Notes: generated by a model from the letters alone, not told the origin. A stretch of DNA of 18,258 nt from Campylobacteraceae bacterium (GCA_026985655.1 JALSQB010000023.1:1-18258), one strand, 5' to 3'; counted from the first letter of the stretch, positions 6,749 to 14,076 are shown. Numbers and translations: made by a program.

Positions 6749-8017
6749 ATGTCAAGCAAAAAATATGTAACCATCACCCATTATAAAGAGAGAGAATTCT
6801 ATTTCTTAAATCATGCCATTCAAACCAATGATGGATTCATAAGCAAAGAGATTGAGCAATTTCATGAGAGTGAAAAAGAGAAATTGATTGAAAAAATACG
6901 ACTTTTAAAGCAACAATACCCTTTAAATCAAATAATTTCTATTTCATTAGATGCCACTCAAACGGTACAGAACAAAGAAGACCTCACCAAAGCATCAGCA
7001 GAGATTTTTAAAAACAATTATGTCATGCAAGAGAAAATAGATATTGGAAATCTTCCTGTAACACTCTATTTTTCACCTTTTAGCATACTTTACAAAGAGT
7101 ACAAACATAAACTTAATGATAAATTAACACTTATCATTGGGCTTTTTGACCGTAAACTTTACATTATGTTTGCCACAAAAGATAAGATTGAGCAGAGTTG
7201 GACACTAGGAACACGTGGATTAACAGAGAAACAAGTAGCAAAAAGAGTCTATAAGAGTATGCAAGCTTATCATAAAATCTCTCATAAATTTGCAGACCAT
7301 ATTCAAATGTTGGTTCCTGAAGATGCCCCTAAATTGTTAAAAGTTTTAAGAGAAGAGTTGTCAATGAGCATTGTGCTTAAACAAAAAACAATTCACAACT
7401 TACTTCACTCTATGGGTGCAGACCAACGTAACTTTAGCTCCTCTTATATGAAACCAGCCGTAAGAACCATACCTTCTCAAAAGAGTGATACCAAAGAAGA
7501 ACAAGCACCTATGGCAAACCTCAAAGACCTTAGTTTAAACGTAGAAGATACACAGGAGCTAAAGCAACAAAAAGAACCTTCTTTTATGAATAAACTTAAC
7601 TTATTTTTTAAGCCTAAGTCTGTTAAAAAAGAAATAGAGGAAAAAAATAAAAATACACTTAATTTAAATCTATTTGCCCCATTACTTGTGGTTTTTTTAG
7701 CAGGTGCTTATTTTACTGCTCAAAAAAATTCAATTAATCATAAAATAGCACTTCTTGAAATACAATCTAAAACGCAAATAACCCATGCTTATCTTGCAAA
7801 AACAACACAAAATGTCTTTGATGCTATGGGTAAAAGTGGAGAGTTACACTCTGCTACCATTTCAAATAAGAATATTAAACTAAAAGGTCTTGTTTGGGGA
7901 ATTGAACCATTAAAAGAGAAACTAAATTCACTCTATGCTCGTGGTAACTTTAACATAAAACCACTTGAAAACTTTATGACTGAATTTACATTTACAGCGA
8001 ATATATCAAAGGTTTAA
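6749..8017 (+). CDS. Bitopic inner-membrane protein with GspL/PilN-like architecture
   Basis: The start is ATG 6749, with a strong AAGGAG (6738-6743) 5 nt upstream; an ATG twelve codons earlier overlaps the recombinase gene and has no such site. The 422 residues form a soluble N-terminal region (about 1-220) with alternating strands and helices, a charged Gln/Lys/Glu-rich linker (about 225-300), one membrane helix (about 306-323), a short coiled coil (328-345) and a C-terminal region ending in beta strands (about 373-422). This is the plan of GspL, or of PilM fused to PilN: a cytoplasmic domain, one helix and a periplasmic ferredoxin-like domain. Sequence identity is too low to name it. The next gene looks like the matching GspM/PilO partner. 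I infer an inner-membrane assembly platform for a type II secretion, pilus or DNA-uptake (cts-like) machine. Clear secretion motifs are lacking. Confidence 0.6.
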   Translation: MSSKKYVTITHYKEREFYFLNHAIQTNDGFISKEIEQFHESEKEKLIEKIRLLKQQYPLNQIISISLDATQTVQNKEDLTKASAEIFKNNYVMQEKIDIGNLPVTLYFSPFSILYKEYKHKLNDKLTLIIGLFDRKLYIMFATKDKIEQSWTLGTRGLTEKQVAKRVYKSMQAYHKISHKFADHIQMLVPEDAPKLLKVLREELSMSIVLKQKTIHNLLHSMGADQRNFSSSYMKPAVRTIPSQKSDTKEEQAPMANLKDLSLNVEDTQELKQQKEPSFMNKLNLFFKPKSVKKEIEEKNKNTLNLNLFAPLLVVFLAGAYFTAQKNSINHKIALLEIQSKTQITHAYLAKTTQNVFDAMGKSGELHSATISNKNIKLKGLVWGIEPLKEKLNSLYARGNFNIKPLENFMTEFTFTANISKV

Positions 8018-8018
8018 C

Positions 8019-8444
8019 ATGATAAAAACACTTAAAAAACTACCTCTCGTAACAAAACTAATATATCTACTCACATTAGTACTTTTTATTTCTTGGGTCA
8101 TTCCTACTATTTTCTCTTATATGAGCGACCTTAATGAATATAAAGAACGAACCCAAGCATTCAACAATATCTCATCTCGATACGCCATTACTACGGAATC
8201 AAAAATATTTTCAGAAGTAAACTTTAAAGCAGACACTAAAGCACTTTTTTCACAAGTCTCAGTTAAAGAACTTGGAGAAAAAAACTATAAAATTAATATA
8301 AAGATGAAACAAGAAAATTTAAAAAGTTTTAAAAGCTTTTTAGAGACACTCTCATTACGATACTATGTAAAAGTAACTCAACCATTAGAGTTTAACGTTA
8401 AAGATGAGATGATTAATCTAACGATGACGGTACAAGCTTTTTAA
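8019..8444 (+). CDS. Small bitopic membrane protein with GspM/PilO-like architecture
   Basis: This 141-residue protein has a basic N-terminus, one membrane helix (about 13-33), a short helical stretch (36-52) and a C-terminal domain (about 75-141). In that domain, strands KNYKINIKM, YYVKVTQPLEF and INLTMTVQAF alternate with the helix NLKSFKSFLETL. That beta-alpha-beta order is typical of the ferredoxin-like periplasmic domains of GspM and PilO. It starts one base after the upstream gene's stop codon, with AAAGG overlapping that gene's end, so the two are surely co-expressed and probably form a complex. Its tail overlaps the convergent MFS transporter gene by 32 bp. No enzyme motif is visible. 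The structural call is inference from architecture and could fail on a profile search. Confidence 0.55.
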   Translation: MIKTLKKLPLVTKLIYLLTLVLFISWVIPTIFSYMSDLNEYKERTQAFNNISSRYAITTESKIFSEVNFKADTKALFSQVSVKELGEKNYKINIKMKQENLKSFKSFLETLSLRYYVKVTQPLEFNVKDEMINLTMTVQAF

Positions 8445-9585
8445 TATAAAATAGAAGAATAATCCCTAAAAAAACAATGCTTGCCGTTACATAGAGCGTG
8501 CTATTATAATTTCCAAAATAGGAGTTGAGCCATACAGAGTAAAGTGGTGCGCTTACTTGTCCTATGCCATAGGCTGTGGTCATAGAACCCATCAGTATTA
8601 CAGGATTGTTTTTCGCTAGTTTTCCTGCTAAGTTCATAAAGAGTGCTACCAAACCAATGAATGTACCTCCATAAAAAACACCACTTAAAAGGTTTAAGTA
8701 GATATTGGTAGAAAAAGTAGGAATAAGCATACCAAAGATTTGTAATCCCATTGCAAGCATAATAATATCTAAATAGTTATATTTATCTGCCAATCGCATC
8801 CAAATAATCGATGAGGGAATACCTGCAAACCCAACAATTAGCCAACCTAAATTTCCATACCCCTCTAAGCCTTCTAAGGAGTTAATAATATCAGGTAAAA
8901 AAGTCCCTTGAACCACAAAGCCTACCCCCTCTGTAAAGTATGCTACAATCAGTAAAATAACATAAGATGAGAAGATAGATTTTGAAACTTTTTGTTTGGG
9001 GAGGCTAACATCAACTTCTTCAAAAGATAAAATATAAACCACATAAAAAGAGAGAACAAAAGCCAAAATTGAAAGCGTCAGCCATACCTCTTGCCATGTT
9101 TGTGTTTTTAAAATATATTGGCTAATAAGTTCAGAGATAACAATCGCAAATCCTATGCCAGAGAAGTGAATACCCATAGCTTTAGTCTTCTCTTTTAAAT
9201 TTAATTTTAACATAACCAAAGAAGAGGCAATAAGAAAAAGCAGTGCTGAACCAAAACCTGCAATTACTCTAGCTACTAACCATACATATTCATTTGTTGT
9301 TGTTGCTAATATAAAAGTCGTTAGCACACTAAGAACAAGACCTAAACGAAAATATTTTACTTTGCTATTTATCTCTTTTAAGAAAATGGTAAATATGGCA
9401 CCTAAAAGGTAACCTGCAAAATTTAAGGAAGCTAAAATTCCAGCTGACGTTAGCCCTAAAAAGTCATCTAACATAGATGGAAGAAGTGATGTGAAAGCGA
9501 AACGGGCGATACCAAGGCTTATAACAATACTTAAAATACCTGCAAGAAGTATAGAAGTATTGTTAGATTTGTCTAATAAATTCAT
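8413..9585 (-). CDS. MFS transporter, YbfB/YjiJ-like family
   Basis: This 390-residue protein has about twelve hydrophobic segments. The opening segment ISLGIARFAFTSLLPSMLDDF (about 21-41) is characteristic of the YbfB/YjiJ family of major facilitator transporters. A typical basic cytoplasmic loop (KLNLKEKTKAMGIHFSGIGFAI) precedes a later helix. The family's substrates are mostly unknown, and nothing nearby indicates one. A plausible -10 box (TATACT on the minus strand, 9602-9607) lies 16 bp upstream, which would leave a very short 5' leader; only a weak AAAGA could serve as binding site. Its last 32 bp overlap the end of the convergent GspM/PilO-like gene. Family assignment is fairly sure; direction (import or efflux) is not known. 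Confidence 0.85.
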   Translation of the reverse strand: MNLLDKSNNTSILLAGILSIVISLGIARFAFTSLLPSMLDDFLGLTSAGILASLNFAGYLLGAIFTIFLKEINSKVKYFRLGLVLSVLTTFILATTTNEYVWLVARVIAGFGSALLFLIASSLVMLKLNLKEKTKAMGIHFSGIGFAIVISELISQYILKTQTWQEVWLTLSILAFVLSFYVVYILSFEEVDVSLPKQKVSKSIFSSYVILLIVAYFTEGVGFVVQGTFLPDIINSLEGLEGYGNLGWLIVGFAGIPSSIIWMRLADKYNYLDIIMLAMGLQIFGMLIPTFSTNIYLNLLSGVFYGGTFIGLVALFMNLAGKLAKNNPVILMGSMTTAYGIGQVSAPLYSVWLNSYFGNYNSTLYVTASIVFLGIILLFYIKKLVPSSLD

Positions 9586-9653
9586 ATTTTTCTTTTTAAG
9601 AAGTATACTAAATTTTAATTAGACTTGAGAGTGAGAAAAAGATGTGACCAAAA

Positions 9654-9944
9654 TTAACGATACGCATCATAACTTAAATGTGTGCGTCTTGCTCTGTTAC
9701 GACTGGCTCGTAATTCATTACGAAACTTCGCAATAGCACTTTCATGTCTAATCTCTTTCTCTTTTTTGAGTTTATCATTCTCAATAAAGTTTTGCATCTC
9801 AATAATTTGTTTCTTAAGTGCAATGGACTCTAGCTGTAAAGATAAAATTTGATTATCTTTCTCTAGCTTATCAATAGCTTGAATATTTTCTGCATGTATA
9901 AGATTAATTCCTATAATCATAACAATTGTGATATTTTTTAACAT
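9654..9944 (-). CDS. Small exported coiled-coil protein of unknown function
   Basis: This 96-residue protein begins with a signal peptide (hydrophobic about 4-17, likely cleavage after IHA at 18). A predicted coiled coil follows (about 21-72, IDKLEKDNQILSLQLES onward), and the tail is strongly basic (ELRASRNRARRTH, about 77-89). A good binding site (AAGGAG) precedes the ATG, and a signal peptide would be hard to get by chance, so I think it is real. It should be periplasmic. Its coiled coil suggests oligomerisation, and its basic tail might contact cell wall, lipopolysaccharide or nucleic acid; these are guesses. It lies upstream of the MFS gene on the same strand but 68 bp away. I do not recognise the family. 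Confidence 0.7.
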   Translation of the reverse strand: MLKNITIVMIIGINLIHAENIQAIDKLEKDNQILSLQLESIALKKQIIEMQNFIENDKLKKEKEIRHESAIAKFRNELRASRNRARRTHLSYDAYR

Positions 9945-10038
9945 AATGACTCCTTATTTGTGTCTAAAAATAAGTATATCATTTTACTACTTAATTATAA
10001 ATAATAATTTTAAACATTAAATAATAATATAAAATCTA

Positions 10039-10116
10039 CTATTTTAAACCTTTACCCTCTCTCAAAAAAAAGAAGCTCATAAAACTAAACCAAAGTGCAT
10101 AGAATAAAATAGCCAT
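10039..10116 (-). CDS. Possible 25-residue hydrophobic micro-protein
   Basis: In the gap between the exported coiled-coil gene and the DUF898 gene, a minus-strand frame from ATG (10114-10116) to TAG (10039-10041) encodes about 18 hydrophobic or aromatic residues followed by LREGKGLK. This resembles a one-helix membrane micro-protein with a basic C-terminal end facing the cytoplasm. There is no clear ribosome binding site, and a stop codon lies four codons upstream. It could also be a decayed gene tail or chance. The rest of the 9945-10196 gap is AT-rich and holds only promoters as far as I can tell. Confidence 0.2.
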   Translation of the reverse strand: MAILFYALWFSFMSFFFLREGKGLK

Positions 10117-10156
10117 GAAATTTAACTAGATTTTTACTAGAAAAATACACTAAATA

Positions 10157-10165
10157 TGTTAAAAT
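10157..10165 (+). promoter_or_regulatory. Predicted extended -10 box for the DUF898/M48 genes
   Basis: TG-T-TAAAAT lies about 31 bp before the DUF898 start codon. AAGGAT (10185-10190) is the binding site, 6 nt before the ATG. An alternative -10, TATTAT, is at 10167-10172. Confidence 0.4.
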
Positions 10166-10196
10166 CTATTATCAAATACAATATAAGGATTTATAT

Positions 10197-11318
10197 ATGG
10201 AAGCTTTACGCTTTACAGGAGCAGGAAATGAATACTTCAAAATTTGGATTGTCAATGTTCTATTGACCATTATTACCTTGGGTATCTATTACCCTTGGGC
10301 AAAAGTAAGAAATCGTCGTTATTTTTATGCTAACAGTACATTAAATGATAGAAACTTTGAATACCATGCGACGGGGAAACAACTTCTATTAGGCTTTTTA
10401 ATTGGTTTGGTACTGTTTGTTATTTACAATATCGTTACACAGGTTGCTCCACAATTTGCTCTCTTCTTTATGGGATTTTTTATCTTAATTCTCCCATGGA
10501 TTATTTGGCGAAGTTTAATCTTTAACATGAAAGTAAGTAGTTTTTCAAATGTACACTTTTCATTTAGAGGAGCATTAAAAACTTCTTATCTAATATTTTT
10601 AGGCTATCCTCTACTTATTATCTTTTTGATAGTAATGGTTGGGATAATAGCTTCAGTTGCAATACCTTCTTTACAAAGTTCTCCTTCAGACCCTACTTTT
10701 CTCATTATTGGTGGGATTATTATCGGTGTTTTTTCTATGATTCTTTATGCTTTTGCTATTGCACTAATTCAAAAAAAATCTAAAGAGTATATGCTTAACA
10801 ATAGCTTTTATGGTCAAGGTCAATTTTCGACTGAATTAGAGACTAAAAAGTTTTTAAGCATCTATGCCAAAGGGATTATGTTAGCACTGCTTCCTTTAGT
10901 TGTAATGGGTTTAGGTTTCGTAGGCATGGGTGTAGGTCCTGGAGCAGAAATACTTTTTATTGTGGCTTATTTTGGATTTATTATCGTATCACTACTTGCA
11001 GGAGCTTATATTATGAGTCGAATTAGAGCTTATGTTTATGAAAACACTCTATTAGACGACCGAGTTGCTTTTGAATCGACCTTAGGTGCGAGAGCCTTAG
11101 CATGGGTAATATTTACCAACTTATTGATGATTTTGTTTACGCTTGGGTTAGCAATGCCTTGGGCAAAAGTGCGTATGGCAAACTTAATGCTTGAGAACAC
11201 TTTGGTTGATACTTCAGTTGGTTTTGATGAATATATTACACAAGAACAAGCACGTGGTGGAGCAATTGGGGAACAGATTGGTGAAGCATTTGACGTAGAT
11301 ATGGACGTAGGTTTTTAG
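10197..11318 (+). CDS. DUF898 (YjgN-like) polytopic inner-membrane protein
   Basis: This 373-residue membrane protein belongs to the DUF898/YjgN family, recognisable from FTGAGNEYFKIWIVNVLLTIITLGIY-type opening and PWAKVRNRRYFY (33-44). TLGxxxPWAKVR occurs twice, at 27-38 and 315-326. A wider motif (R/K-x-x-Y/L-x-x-x-N-T/S-x-x-x-x-x-x-F) can be read about five times: near 38-56, 104-123, 193-211, 274-294 and 324-345, each after a hydrophobic pair. The protein therefore looks built from repeated two-helix units with a short amphipathic loop. The function of DUF898 is not known to me. The stop codon is directly followed by the ATG of the M48 peptidase, so the two are co-translated; partnership with the peptidase is inferred. 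The C-terminal tail (about 348-373) is hydrophilic and acidic. Confidence 0.88.
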   Translation: MEALRFTGAGNEYFKIWIVNVLLTIITLGIYYPWAKVRNRRYFYANSTLNDRNFEYHATGKQLLLGFLIGLVLFVIYNIVTQVAPQFALFFMGFFILILPWIIWRSLIFNMKVSSFSNVHFSFRGALKTSYLIFLGYPLLIIFLIVMVGIIASVAIPSLQSSPSDPTFLIIGGIIIGVFSMILYAFAIALIQKKSKEYMLNNSFYGQGQFSTELETKKFLSIYAKGIMLALLPLVVMGLGFVGMGVGPGAEILFIVAYFGFIIVSLLAGAYIMSRIRAYVYENTLLDDRVAFESTLGARALAWVIFTNLLMILFTLGLAMPWAKVRMANLMLENTLVDTSVGFDEYITQEQARGGAIGEQIGEAFDVDMDVGF

Positions 11319-12410
11319 ATGATACAAGGTTATTGGCATCCCCAAGGTAGTGCAGAACGTTTTGTTGCAACATTTGAGATTAATGATTTAGGACGATATG
11401 CAATTGTCTTTGAAGACAAAACAGCCTATCGAGGAGATGCTTCTGACCTAAAAGTAAGTGATCGTTTGGGAAATGTATATCGTAAAATTACCTTAGAAGA
11501 TGGTTCAGCTTTTACCACTTTGGACAATGATGCGATAGACCTCTTGTTTAAACACCAACAAAAAACCAATGCCTTGGTGCATTACCTAGAGACCCATATG
11601 CGATGGATAGCAGTAGCATTGATAGTTGCTGTTGCCACAGGTTTTTCATTTTTTAAATGGGGTGTTCCTTGGACGAGTGAGAAAATTGCACAAGCATTAC
11701 CTTATGAGACCAATCGACTTATTGCAAAAGGGAGTATGAAATTTTTAGATAAAGCTATGTTTGATGAGAGTAATCTTACCAAAGTACAAAAAGATGAAAT
11801 TCGCTTACATTTTGAGCAAAAAATAGCAAGGCTTAGTATCGAAGATGAAGATGAGATACGCTATAAAATATATTTTCGCTCTTGGACAATGGGTGGAAGT
11901 GAAATTCCCAATGCTTTAGCCTTACCATCAGGAGAGATTATCTTAACCGATAAATTCATACAACTTGCCTCCAATCAAGATGAGATAGATGCTGTGATGC
12001 TTCATGAAATGGGTCATGTCGTGCATCGTCATGGTTTAGAGATGCTCATTGAAGGAACATTTATCACCGTAGCTGTGATGATGATGACAGGTGATGCTTC
12101 TGGCATGGGTGACATGGGGGTAGGACTTGGGTCTGCTTTAGTGAGTTCATCGTACTCACGTAAACACGAAGCTGAAGCTGATTTGTATGCATTTAATAAA
12201 ATGCTTAAAGCCAAAATTGACCCTAAATCATTTTCAAATATTATGCAGAGTATGATGGACTATATGGCTAAAGAGAATAATGAAACCAAAAAAGATGATA
12301 AAAAAGGCTATTTAGACTATTTTGCATCACACCCTACAACACAAACACGTATAGATTTGGCAAACCATTATAGTAAGTGTTTTAAACAAGGCTTGACAAC
12401 TTGTAAATAG
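11319..12410 (+). CDS. Membrane-anchored M48-family zinc metallopeptidase
   Basis: This 363-residue protein has an N-terminal domain (about 1-85, WHPQGSAERFVATFEI) resembling the small beta domain (DUF7092-type) often found before M48 peptidases. One membrane helix follows (about 95-112), then the peptidase domain. Zinc ligands are H229 and H233 with catalytic E230 (MLHEMGHVVHRHG), and E284 in SRKHEAEAD (280-288). NALALPSGEII (198-208) is the substrate-strand motif seen in BepA/Oma1-type enzymes, and ASHPTTQTRI (336-345) is the usual C-terminal signature. By membrane topology the catalytic domain is probably periplasmic, suggesting envelope protein quality control, but this is inferred. It begins on the base after the DUF898 stop codon. 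The pairing of DUF898 with a M48 peptidase seems recurrent in Proteobacteria from memory. All catalytic residues are present. Confidence 0.92.
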   Translation: MIQGYWHPQGSAERFVATFEINDLGRYAIVFEDKTAYRGDASDLKVSDRLGNVYRKITLEDGSAFTTLDNDAIDLLFKHQQKTNALVHYLETHMRWIAVALIVAVATGFSFFKWGVPWTSEKIAQALPYETNRLIAKGSMKFLDKAMFDESNLTKVQKDEIRLHFEQKIARLSIEDEDEIRYKIYFRSWTMGGSEIPNALALPSGEIILTDKFIQLASNQDEIDAVMLHEMGHVVHRHGLEMLIEGTFITVAVMMMTGDASGMGDMGVGLGSALVSSSYSRKHEAEADLYAFNKMLKAKIDPKSFSNIMQSMMDYMAKENNETKKDDKKGYLDYFASHPTTQTRIDLANHYSKCFKQGLTTCK

Positions 12411-12415
12411 TCTTA

Positions 12416-12424
12416 TGTTACAAT
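12416..12424 (+). promoter_or_regulatory. Predicted extended -10 box for the following membrane-protein gene
   Basis: TG-T-TACAAT sits 27 bp before the ATG at 12452, followed by a T-run. AAAGGA (12438-12443) is the binding site. The downstream gene may thus be transcribed on its own as well as by read-through from the peptidase gene. Confidence 0.45.
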
Positions 12425-12451
12425 GCTTTTTTAATACAAAGGATTGATAAC

Positions 12452-13252
12452 ATGCAAGAAGAAAACCTCAGACTCGTCGATGAAGCACTAGAATACGCAC
12501 CCATAAAAAACACTTTTCGTTTGGCATGGGAATTTATAGAAATTAATAAAAAATTTACACTAACAAGCATGCTTGTTTTTGTTGTTTTAAACCTTTTGGC
12601 TACAGTTCCTATGGTCGGCTTTATATTTGTAATCTTTGCAGGAGTATTTGGTTTTATTGTTCAAATACACGTTGGCAAAATATTCTACACTACCTCTAGC
12701 ATTGACACGTATGTCAATGAGATTCAAAAGAGTACAACCGAGGCTATGAGCAAAACATCTCTACAACCAGCATTTGGTGCTTATTTGGGGTGGATTGCTT
12801 TTATTTTTATCTCTTTGATTTTACTAAGCATTGTAGGCACTTCAATGGGCATACTCCATGAAGGAATGACGCAAACAGATATGCTTCTAGCCTTAGCAAA
12901 TTTAGGCGTTCCTTTTTTACTTTTTGCCCTTATTCTCTCCTATGTTCAACCTTTGGTGCAGTCCAATATTATCTTAGCCCAAGACTTTAAACAAGGGTTT
13001 AAGGCTGTATTCTCTATTTTTTCAGTAACTGTATGGCGAAGTGCTTTTAAGAAATCTTATTTTAACTATGTAGCACTTTTGGGTTTAGTTATTGTGGTAG
13101 GAGTTTTTGCGTTAGTTGCATTTATAACGCTCTTTTCAATGATTCCTCTACTAAACATACTTCTCAATATTTTTGCATTGGCTATGTTTTATGTGGTGAT
13201 GGTTGTTACCGCCATTGCTTCAATGATGGCAAGACGTTTGGTCGAAGTGTAG
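12452..13252 (+). CDS. Polytopic membrane protein of unknown function
   Basis: This 266-residue protein starts with a 30-residue hydrophilic segment and then has about six hydrophobic segments (near 34-55, 57-78, 110-133, 145-168, 206-229 and 231-257). A hydrophilic loop between the second and third segments (about 82-106, STTEAMSKTSLQP) is the longest soluble part, and the C-terminus is basic (MMARRLVEV). I see no transporter, enzyme or receptor motif and do not recognise the family. It lies 41 bp after the M48 peptidase on the same strand but has a candidate promoter of its own. It could be a substrate or partner of the DUF898/M48 pair, which is only a positional guess. The start is supported by AAAGGA at good spacing. 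Confidence 0.75.
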   Translation: MQEENLRLVDEALEYAPIKNTFRLAWEFIEINKKFTLTSMLVFVVLNLLATVPMVGFIFVIFAGVFGFIVQIHVGKIFYTTSSIDTYVNEIQKSTTEAMSKTSLQPAFGAYLGWIAFIFISLILLSIVGTSMGILHEGMTQTDMLLALANLGVPFLLFALILSYVQPLVQSNIILAQDFKQGFKAVFSIFSVTVWRSAFKKSYFNYVALLGLVIVVGVFALVAFITLFSMIPLLNILLNIFALAMFYVVMVVTAIASMMARRLVEV

Positions 13253-13260
13253 TTTCATGT

Positions 13261-13283
13261 GTGTGAACACTTAAGGTTCACAC
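13261..13283. terminator. Hairpin between convergent genes (candidate terminator)
   Basis: GTGTGAAC (13261-13268) and GTTCACAC (13276-13283) form a perfect 8-bp stem with a 7-nt loop, in the 36-bp gap between two convergent stop codons. The position suits a bidirectional terminator, although U-tracts are short on both sides. Confidence 0.55.
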
Positions 13284-13288
13284 TAAGT

Positions 13289-13990
13289 TTACTTCGAGAG
13301 TTGGTCAAAGGTGGCTTTCATTTCACCTAAGCCCATACCTCCAACATGTACGGTTCCCACTTCACCATTAGGCATAATTCCAACAAGAAAAGGAATTGAC
13401 CCTCTCCATTGAGCCCGTTCTGCAATATAAGAGATAAATTTTGAGTTTGTTGCATCTTCACCTGAAAGTAGTGTATAGTTAATCTTTTTAGCTATTTTAA
13501 ACTTTTTAAGTTGCTCTTCTGGCAGACGTTGTACTTCTATGGCAATAACCTCTAATTTGTCACCTTTCTCTTCCACAAGTTTTTCCAATGCTGGAATTTC
13601 ACCCAAACAAGGTGGACAACGGTGACCAAAAAAGAGTAAAAAGACAATTTTGTTTTTATGTTCTTCAAAAGTAACACCATTTTCAACTTCATTAACATGT
13701 AATTTTTTACCATCAGTGGTAGTTAATTCAAAAATATTTTTAACATAAGTTTCTGTTTTTTGTGGTGCTTCTTTTTCACTTACTTGCTTTTTTACCTCTT
13801 TGGGTTCAGATGCTTGTGTCACTTTAGCTGTTGCTATTTTTTTCTCAAGTTCATTCATCTTTTTTATTTCAGCTGAGGGTTCAGCTTTCTTTTCAGTGCT
13901 AAATTTTTTCTCTTCGCTTTTGTCATTACTACCACAGGCACTCAATAGCAAAGTTAAACATACGGTACTTAGAAATACTCTTTTTCTCAT
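13289..13990 (-). CDS. TlpA/ResA-like thioredoxin-fold lipoprotein
   Basis: This 233-residue protein starts with a lipoprotein signal peptide: basic MRKR, a hydrophobic run and lipobox LLSAC with C19 as the lipidated residue. A Lys/Glu/Ala-rich, low-complexity linker (about 21-80) precedes a thioredoxin fold (about 84-233). The active site is C125-P-P-C128 in FGHRCPPCLGEIPAL, and the cis-proline is P200 (GSIPFLVG). The tryptophan usual before the first cysteine is replaced by arginine. Such TlpA-like proteins are membrane-tethered periplasmic thiol reductases, for example in cytochrome c maturation, or redox partners of other envelope proteins. No cytochrome genes are near. It is divergently transcribed from the ABC exporter. 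Minus-strand -10 candidates lie at 14023-14028 (extended TG) and 14007-14012. Confidence 0.88.
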   Translation of the reverse strand: MRKRVFLSTVCLTLLLSACGSNDKSEEKKFSTEKKAEPSAEIKKMNELEKKIATAKVTQASEPKEVKKQVSEKEAPQKTETYVKNIFELTTTDGKKLHVNEVENGVTFEEHKNKIVFLLFFGHRCPPCLGEIPALEKLVEEKGDKLEVIAIEVQRLPEEQLKKFKIAKKINYTLLSGEDATNSKFISYIAERAQWRGSIPFLVGIMPNGEVGTVHVGGMGLGEMKATFDQLSK

Positions 13991-14022
13991 AATTTACGCT
14001 CTCTTTATTATAATATTCTCTT

Positions 14023-14031
14023 ATTATAACA
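14023..14031 (-). promoter_or_regulatory. Predicted extended -10 box of the TlpA-like lipoprotein promoter
   Basis: Read on the minus strand this is TG-T-TATAAT, 32 bp before the lipoprotein start codon. A second TATAAT is at 14007-14012. It lies in the same 86-bp gap as the oppositely directed ABC exporter promoter. Confidence 0.45.
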
Positions 14032-14061
14032 AGTTTTTATTAACACTTTGTGTCGTTTTTA

Positions 14062-14070
14062 TGCTATATT
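14062..14070 (+). promoter_or_regulatory. Extended -10 box immediately before the ABC exporter start codon
   Basis: TG-C-TATATT ends 6 nt before the ATG at 14077, so transcription would start at or beside the start codon and give a leaderless mRNA. No Shine-Dalgarno sequence is present, and an in-frame TAG (14074-14076) sits directly before the ATG. Confidence 0.55.
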
Positions 14071-14076
14071 TCTTAG

